The notes beneath the pieces are model-generated. The model made no database searches. It was not told the DNA's origin and saw nothing but the letters and a program-made list of their open reading frames with translations. A program made the translations under genes and the position numbers. A DNA stretch of 64,000 bases from Aquarana catesbeiana (taxonomy: Eukaryota; Chordata; Amphibia; Anura; Ranidae), in contig NC_133324.1 of the NCBI RefSeq assembly GCF_042186555.1, forward strand, positions 220,645,145 through 220,709,144, written 5' to 3'. This document shows positions 57,590 to 64,000 of this stretch, in pieces. Within the stretch, counting starts at the first letter, position 1; every line of letters starts with the position of its first letter.

Positions 57590-59640
57590 TACTGCCTTAT
57601 TGGTTGCTTATCAGAAAGGCAGCAGGAAAGATTGATGGCAGGGGTAGTACATATACTGCCTTTGGTAATCGGTACAGCACCACAAGGTGGCTTTGTGCTG
57701 ATTCAGACAGTGCTATTAACGGCAATAGCTGCCGCTTTTAGGCATGCGATTTGACATGTGAGTCGCATGCCAAATCGCTTCAATATGGATGTGCTATCTC
57801 TATTCAGAATTGTTAGATTGTTGCACATTAGAGATATACACGATTGAAGTTTGTCTGTGGGTCCTGTATTACTGCCTTATTGGTTGCTTATCAGAAAGGT
57901 AGCAGTGAAGATGGATGGTCCTGATTTTGTTGGAAAATACAAATTGAACCTGTGCCATGGGTAGTACACATACTGCCATTGGTAATCGGTGCAGCACCAC
58001 AAAGTGACGTGCTGATTCAGACAGCGCTATTAACAACAATGGCTGCCGATTTTAGGCATGCGACTTTGACATGTTGAGTTGCATGCCAAATCACTTCAAT
58101 ATGGATGTGCTATCTCTATTCAGAACTGTTATATTATTGCACATCAGAGATATACAAGATTGAGGTCTGTCTGTGGGTCCTGTATTACTGCCTTATTGGT
58201 TGCTTATCGGAAAGGCAGCAGTGATGATGGATGGTCCTGATTTTGTTGGAAAATACAAAATTGAACCTGTGCCAGGGGTAGTACACATACTGCCATTGGT
58301 AATCAGTGCAGCACCACAAAGTGGCCCGGGCTGATTCAGACAGTGCTATTAACGGCAATGGCTGCCAATTTTAGGCATGCGATTTGACATGTTGAGTCAC
58401 ATGCCAAATCACTTGAATATGGATGTGCTATCTCTATTCAAGATTGTTGTTGCACATCAGACACATACAAAATTGAAGGTTTACTGCCTTATTGGCTGCA
58501 TATCAGAAAGGACACAACAGTGAAGGTTGTTTGTCTTTTTCTGATTTGTTTTTGCTGCTCAGCAGGGAGACACATTGAGGGTAATGACATCTCTGCTCAG
58601 TATTGGTGTATGCTACACATCAGACATACACAGAGATTGAACATTGTTTGTGTCCTGTATGTCCTATATTTACTGCCTTATCGTCCGTATATCAGAAAGG
58701 CACAGCAGTAAGTGGTGTTTCTCATTGATCTTCCTTGCTGTTTCTTAGGTATACACAGTAGGGGGTTGTTGGCTGCACTCCTCCAGAGAGCCACAGCATG
58801 GGGACCCCTTGTTTGTTTGACCCGAAAACTGCTTTTCCTGCGACCTGTGTAATCTTGAGGTCTGTGGTTCCGTAAGCAGGGACTGCTGGATACGCTGCGA
58901 CCTGGAGTCGCACAGTCACGAATGATACCCTTTGGAAGCCATAGTATGACTTCTCATGCGTCTTGCAGTCCCAAGTGGCAGGTTGGGTTGCACGGGTGTG
59001 GGAACCCTAAGCTTATCTGTCCCTTCTGGTTCAGGTTTTGCAATGCTGCAGGAATACTCATTGTGGAGTTATTGCCTTATTTTGCAGTAGACCAGAAAGA
59101 TCGCAGCTGTAAAGGCTGTCTGTTGTTTCTTTGTTTTTATGTTGCCGCACAGCAGAAGTACTCAACATTGAAGCTTGTTGGTGCTTTCTGTTTCATATTG
59201 CCTTACCTTATGGCACTTCAGAAAAACACAATGCTGTAGGTTGCTTGTGTTCTTTCTCTGTTGGTTCTATGTAACTGCACTACAGAACTGCATAACAGGA
59301 AGGATTGTCTTATAACTGTACTTGGTGGTTCGTCATAAATACGCAACATAGAAGTTTGGGTCTTTCTGTCTTCTCTTAATAGCCTTGTTTTGCTGTACAT
59401 CAGTAAAACACCACTGTAAAAGGGGGTTCCCGTCCTTTCTGTATTTACCAGTTATGACCTAGCTAGCTGCACTTCAGAAATGCGCAGCATTTAAGGTGTG
59501 TTTGTGTCTTAATGCTTACATATTGGCCGCACATCAGAAAACCAGACTGTGAGGTTCAGATTTGGGTCTCTTCCCATATTTGATATTTTGGTTTAGCTAG
59601 TCACACTCAGATACACAACATTGATGTCTATGCTTGTGTC
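57590..59640. repeat. Degenerate tandem repeats inside the DIRS-type element
   Basis: ACTGCCTTATTGGTTGC-type anchors recur at 57591, 57871, 58187, 58483 and about 58672 (spacings 280, 316, 296, 189). Each unit has GCATGCGA...TTGACATG and GCACATCAGA. From about 59040 shorter units of roughly 75-80 bp continue with the GCACATCAGAAA theme. No ORF of note. Confidence 0.75.
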
Positions 59641-60504
59641 CTTTCTGTCTAAATCTATTGTGCTATGTCCACAATCTATGATTTTTTTATTTGTGATATT
59701 AATAATACATGTATCACCTTTTTGTATTTCAGCCTTCTCTTCCGTGAAAGGGCCAGGAGTTCTGGTGCAGATGTCACATGTCAGAAAGCCTCGACCCCTT
59801 ACATTCAGGGATGCCAGAGCCATTTCCTAGGGTTGAAGCCCAGTAGAGTTATGGGTCACTGGAGGAAGGCGATAATGAATCGCCCTGCTTAATAAGAACT
59901 TAGGAAGTTCCATTCAGAGGAGTTTTATGGCCTGAAGATGAAGTATAAACATGTATACCCGACCAAATAGGTTACAGCTCGGTGCATGGCCTTCATTTTG
60001 CCCTTCTAGCAAAACTAGATGTAGCAATATGAGTGTTCTTCTCCTGCTATAGATGGTAATCTCCTGAGTAGGCTCTCAGGCGTAAGTAAAACTATAGATT
60101 GGGCATGCCTTAAACCCAGGGATTAAGTTTTTGTTAATCTATTTCCCTTAAGTAGGTTTCCCTTCAGTCTTTGCTGACGTAAAGCTAAAAATGAACAAAA
60201 AGGGGTTGTCTGTCAGGGGCCCCCCTTTTTTGGCAGTTTTATTTCCCTGGACAGGGTTGTGTTAAGACAGGCCCCCTTATGGATCAATGTAGTGTCCTTG
60301 TCTTACAACACAGGTCTCTGATTAATCTTTTTAGTGGTTCTAAACAGCACCTATAGGCAGAATAGGCCATTGTTGGTAGATGTGTGACAGGCAACATTGA
60401 TAACCTACAAGTTTAACATGTTTTCTGATTCCATCTTTAAGAGCCCACTCCACCTAGATCCTGCATCCGAAACAGAGAAGGCAGGGACACCGGTGGAGTA
60501 GACC

Positions 60505-60617
60505 GGCAGATCAGCCGCATGATCCAGCTAAGATACCTTCATCAAGCATATGGAGTAAAGGTAAAGCTTACTGCAGAACCGAGGTTCGCCAAGAGTCTTG
60601 CAGTGGTCCCACCCTAA
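60505..60617 (+). pseudogene. C-terminal remnant of DIRS tyrosine recombinase
   Basis: The last codons before TAA at 60615-60617 read YGVKVKLTAEPRFAKSLAVV followed by two prolines. This fits the usual C-terminus of frog and fish DIRS recombinases, which ends in a VVPP-like motif just before the internal complementary region. Upstream frames are scrambled. It shows that the element descends from an autonomous DIRS. Confidence 0.6.
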
Positions 60618-60643
60618 GGTAGGCCTGAGGTACTTGATTATCC

Positions 60644-60735
60644 TCTCAGGTGTGCCGTCCTGGAAGATGACTTGAGAAAAGTACTAGTTACTTACCGGTA
60701 ACTGTCTTTCTGGGAAATCTTCCAGGACGGCAGGC
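60644..60735. repeat. DIRS internal complementary region
   Basis: CTCAGGTGTGCCGTCCTGGA then AGATGACTTGAGAA complements the left end (54862-54895). AAGTACTAGTTACTTACCGG then TAACTGTCTTTCTGGGAAAT complements the right end (60930-60987). The junction of the two halves mimics a circular joint of the element ends. Confidence 0.92.
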
Positions 60736-60841
60736 CTACTTCCCACCCGTTGGAGGAGGGAACATTTTAGAACACTAGAAGGTGAGTATCTATGAGGAAT
60801 GATTTCCCTTGTGAACCAGGTTCAGGAGTTACTTCTCGACA

Positions 60842-60987
60842 AACTGAGGATCAGGGGGAAGGGTGTGGACTTAAAACAGCTGTTGATTGATTGTGTTTCC
60901 TGTGGGGAGGAGCCTCTCATCTCTCAGGTGTGCCGTCCTGGAAGATTTCCCAGAAAGACAGTTACCGGTAAGTAACTAGTACTTTTT
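60842..60987 (+). repeat. DIRS right inverted terminal repeat
   Basis: AACTGAGGATCAGGGGGAAG to GTCCTGGAAGAT is the complement of the left repeat. It extends past it with TTACCGGTAAGTAACTAGTA to the element end. Confidence 0.92.
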
Positions 60988-61319
60988 CCCTAGTGTGTGT
61001 TCTAACTGAAGGGGGGAGGGGACTGTGTAGGGGAGATGACAGATCGCTGTTCATACTCTGTATAAACAGACGATCTGTCTCTTCTCCCCTCAGAGAACTG
61101 GAAACTGTGTGTTTACACACACAGATCCCGGTTCTCAGTGTGCCCCGATCATTCGCGGGAGCCTGGTGGTGATCACGACCGCCGGGCACTCGCATCGGCT
61201 CCGTGGGCAAGTAGGGGGCGTGCCGCCCCTAGTGGCCACAGGTCAAAGCGACATTACATAACATTGTTTCGCCCAGCTGTGCCATTCTGCCGTAGTACAA
61301 CTGCGGCGGCTGGTCATCA
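60988..61319 (+). repeat. MITE-like dispersed repeat, copy B, right part
   Basis: Starts CCCTAGTGTGTGTTCTAACT and continues GACAGATCGCTGTTCATACT, then CGATCTGTCTCTTCTCCCCT. Its left part matches the complement of the start of copy A (39375-39450). It is the continuation of 54425-54859 after the DIRS insertion. Confidence 0.75.
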
Positions 61320-61590
61320 AGATTTGCACTTACAAAAATGATGTGTCATCAAAAGCGGTTATATCTCGTGTGAAGCTGCGGTGTCTCTATTTGCTTCTCC
61401 CTATTCCCAAAACGTTCGTCTCACCACCGTCGCGGAAGGCTGGCGTGATGACGTCACCGTCCAAGGCTCCACCCTACGCATTTCGTCACGAACGGACATC
61501 TTCTGGGGATTCAGCCAATCCCCAGAAGACGTCCGTTCGTGAGATATAACCACTTTTGATGACACATCGTTTTTGTATGTGCAAATCTTT
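61320..61590. repeat. Nested palindromes with a degenerate hammerhead-like core
   Basis: Outer arms 61321-61367 (GATTTGCACTTACAAAAATG...) and 61541-61588 are complementary with few mismatches. An inner hairpin 61487-61541 has 25-bp arms starting CACGAACGGAC with one mismatch. On the minus strand CAGAAGA (61506-61500) and GAAA (61484-61481) echo a hammerhead core, but the invariant U of CUGANGA is A here. Confidence 0.7.
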
Positions 61591-61599
61591 CTTTTAATA

Positions 61600-62526
61600 A
61601 ATAAGTTTAAATTGATCTACTGCACTATGGAAGTTTCTATTTTCTATTTCTGAGCATTAATAGAAAGAACGGCTGACCTGGAGAATATTAAGTTCTGGGG
61701 AGACTTTCAAATTCCCTGTGCTGGGAGAGACTGTTAGCAGCAGTCATGGCTTTTTGATAAGCAAGCTACCTCACTTTTGGGTGTTGACCTGAACACATGT
61801 TAGTTCACATTAGGAAGATTGGCGTCACAGCTTCTGTTTCCTGCAATTCACCTTTTCTCCTGTGGAGGCACATTACTTATGGATTTCCTTAATGATCACT
61901 TTGGGACATTGCTTTAGTTTTCCCTTTTTCCTATTTTTTCTTTTTTGGATTTTTTTCTTTTTTTGGGGGTTAATTTTTATGTTTTTATTTCATTTATTAT
62001 TTGAAGCATCACTGTTTGAGTATTTCATTATTATACTTGCTGCTTTATTCCAGATTTATTCTTCACAATTTTAATATTTAATTTTAACTTAAAAAAAAAT
62101 TTTGGAGTTTATTTCACTAATTTGTAGTATTTCCCAATAATCTTTCCAGTTCAATTACTTTTCTTAATTTTTAGCGCTGCACTTAGTGCATTATATATTA
62201 CATTGAAAATCATTGACAAATAATCCAGCAATAAACCCTTCCAACTCAGAATGACCATAAGAAAACCCCCCCAATGGAGGGCATGAATTCACACATCAGT
62301 CTGTTAACCCTTTTTTTAATTGTATCCATTTGCTGAATTCCACAACTGCAAGCCCAAATTATGGAAGGGGCAATTTCGGAAAAACCAACTTAGTATCTGG
62401 CAGATCAGAATAAATTGCAGCTATTTCCCAGCACAATTTTTTGCAGCAAGTCGAGGGGTCTTTTATTTGCAAATATCATGTGTGGCACAGGCCAAATTTT
62501 CAACAGAAGAAACAATGATTCATTCA
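61600..62526. other. No recognised feature
   Basis: AT-rich sequence with T-rich runs near 61920-61985. No supported gene or element. Confidence 0.5.
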
Positions 62527-62937
62527 GGGCCAGTTCACACCATACAAACACAGTCCAGATGCGTTTCAGGTCCTTTTCTGCATGCATGTTTTTGATGCGT
62601 TCCAGTGCGCTTTTGATGCATTTTTGGTGCGTTTTTGATGCAGTCCAGTGCTTTTTTCCCCCCTCTTTTTTCTTAACCTTAAATAAGGACAAGTGTGTTG
62701 CAGTGTGTTTTTGGTGCATTTAGGTGCGTTACAGTGCGTTCCAGTGCGCATTTGATGCATTTTACAGCGTTCCAGTACAGTCCGGTGCAGAAAAAATGCA
62801 GCATGTTCTACTTTTTTTTTCTGGAACTGGAACGCACTGGAACTGACTGCACTGGTGTGAACTATGCCATTGAAAACCATATAACCTACTTTCCATGCGT
62901 TTTTGATGCATGGACTGCATGTGGTGTGAACTGGCTC
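62527..62937. mobile_element. MITE with internal GATGCGTTCCAGTGCG minisatellite
   Basis: The left end is GGGCCAGTTCACACCAT and the right end, complemented, is GAGCCAGTTCACACCA. Inside, degenerate units of about 20 bp (TTTTTGATGCGTTCCAGTGC) repeat across 62560-62780. Target duplication not resolved. No ORF. Confidence 0.75.
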
Positions 62938-63734
62938 GAAGTTGTCCCATTTCATTTCACTACTATCCGTTTCAAAAGAGAAGTTCTGTAAATTCTTGCC
63001 AAAGCCCTTCTATGGATCCAAATGATAGATAAGTGGTCTATAATTCAAGCCACATTAGGGGAATCTAAAAGGAAGTAAGATACTTAATAAATATTTAAAG
63101 CAGGGGTCAAAATCTAATAGACTCACACCTGCCAATCATCTTGATACAGTTTTGGCTAAGGCCTAGCTTAGCTGCTCCAGTTGTAAAGGAATGGGTGTAA
63201 ATATACTTGTCAATGAGACCATTTGCAGATAAACATTTTTTTTTTTTTTTTTTTCTAATACCACATTAAATTAAAATACAATTAAGGAGTACCATCTTCA
63301 TGTGCTAGAAACAAGATAAAGGGGGACTTTGCACATTCTCTTTTCTCTTGCCCTCACATTCTACACCAACAAACCTGTATCACACTTATAAAAACTAGAA
63401 ACTAGTTTCAAGATGTGGAAGGCACCAAAAAAGGCTAGAGAAGCCCCCGCTCACATCGGCGCGTTTTCACATGCTTCCCATATATGAAAAGCTGAAGTGA
63501 ATGTATCCACCTGCGGAGGATTCCTGGAGTCCACAATCCGGGCACCCCAGCAAATGCCTTGAGGCTGTCCTCACTTTCCCCCTGTTTTATGCACACCTGG
63601 CTGGGTCTCCCACACCAGCAAAAGCGCCCATGTGTGTCGTCACATGGCCCGACCAGTATGACCACGCTCCCACCATGACTGCACTGTGCGCCATGGCACC
63701 TTGCACATGGCCGCAGTGCAGCTTTGGAACATTA
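62938..63734. other. No recognised feature
   Basis: Contains a poly(T) run at 63238-63255. Nothing else that I can support. Confidence 0.5.
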
Positions 63735-63805
63735 TGAATGTACAATATATATTTAAAGCACTGTGTAGGTTGTTAACACTATATAAATACTTGTATTAAA
63801 AAAAA
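63735..63805 (+). mobile_element. SINE-like 3' tail
   Basis: TTTAAAGCACTGTGTAGG, then ACACTATATAAATACTTG, then an A-run. This resembles the 3' end of another SINE group with a GCTATATAAATA-type tail. The body is not recognisable, so the call is tentative. Confidence 0.4.
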
Positions 63806-64000
63806 AAATGATGGGTTGATATAATATTTTGCACATTATAATTATAATTTTATAAATGGTTGCATTTATCAAACATTATAATTGTAATGTACCGTATAAT
63901 CCATGCCTACTAACAATTAACAGGTTTGCTGTTTTGCAGAATATTAGTAAATGACTAAATACAAGCTGTAGATAGAGAAAAACGTTATTCTTAAGTAAAT

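Larger units (their letters stand above)
54860..60987 (+). mobile_element. DIRS-type element with inverted terminal repeats and internal complementary region
   Basis: Inverted repeats of over 100 bp close the element (54862-54975 and 60842-60987). At 60644-60735 lies a segment whose first half complements the extreme left end and whose second half complements the extreme right end. This internal complementary region is a hallmark of DIRS1-like elements. No direct target duplication is seen; the junctions share only TTT, as expected for recombinase-mediated integration. A short recombinase C-terminal remnant remains (60505-60617). RT and RNase H were not found, so it is a non-autonomous derivative. 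It contains a V-SINE and tandem repeats. Confidence 0.88.

Noticed and set aside
1..64000. CRISPR arrays, bacterial operons, prophage or plasmid features
   Set aside because: The tandem arrays lack the short-repeat, unique-spacer pattern. All coding remnants are eukaryotic transposons with introns, SINEs and A-rich LINE tails.

Overview
This window looks like non-genic chromosomal DNA of a frog, probably ranid-like. The species is an inference from the repeat content; no host gene could be identified. Nearly everything recognisable is a transposable element. The mix is L1-clade and CR1-clade LINEs, a V-SINE-type tRNA SINE, DIRS tyrosine-recombinase retrotransposons, a Penelope-like element (PLE), Harbinger and hAT DNA transposons and several families of fold-back MITEs. 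All protein genes seen are transposon genes and nearly all are broken. The least damaged is a hAT transposase with one in-frame TGA in about 1105 codons.

Layout. 1-3060: two antisense L1 fragments. 3298-3690: CR1 tail. 4222-5026: fold-back MITE. 5571-10200: antisense PLE (reverse transcriptase plus GIY-YIG endonuclease) with a hammerhead ribozyme motif in its terminal region and a CR1 piece inside. 11081-28854: a three-deep nest. A DIRS element is split inside its tyrosine recombinase gene by a 14.1 kb Harbinger (13996-28101, TTA target duplication). That Harbinger is itself split by an 8161 bp hAT (16703-24863, 8-bp target duplication). 30850-36726: near full-length L1 with an 8-bp target duplication and two MITE insertions. 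37850-39360: CR1 reverse transcriptase. 39361-40075: MITE-like repeat. 40658-42586: a head-to-head array of 410-bp units flanked by a 15-bp duplication. 44187-45403: two inverted Harbinger-type MITEs. 45713-49931: a 4.2 kb element with no substantial ORF, carrying three hammerhead motifs and flanked by a 14-bp duplication. 49946-53924: nothing recognised. 54425-61320: a MITE-like repeat split by a 6.1 kb DIRS-type element with inverted terminal repeats, an internal complementary region and a nested V-SINE. 61320-64000: palindromes, one more MITE and a SINE-like tail.

How the parts relate. The 14 kb Harbinger shares its terminal motif with the three short MITEs, so its family could have moved them. 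The V-SINE and CR1 copies share a TATGTAAC-type tail, consistent with CR1-driven SINE movement. The hammerhead-bearing element, a 344-bp element nested in it and the 410-bp array all show 14-15 bp target duplications, and the two larger ones are built head to head. This fits mobilisation by PLE-type machinery, with ribozyme-processed RNA as a possible intermediate. That last link is inference.

Boundaries given with target duplications were read directly from the sequence. Others are approximate.
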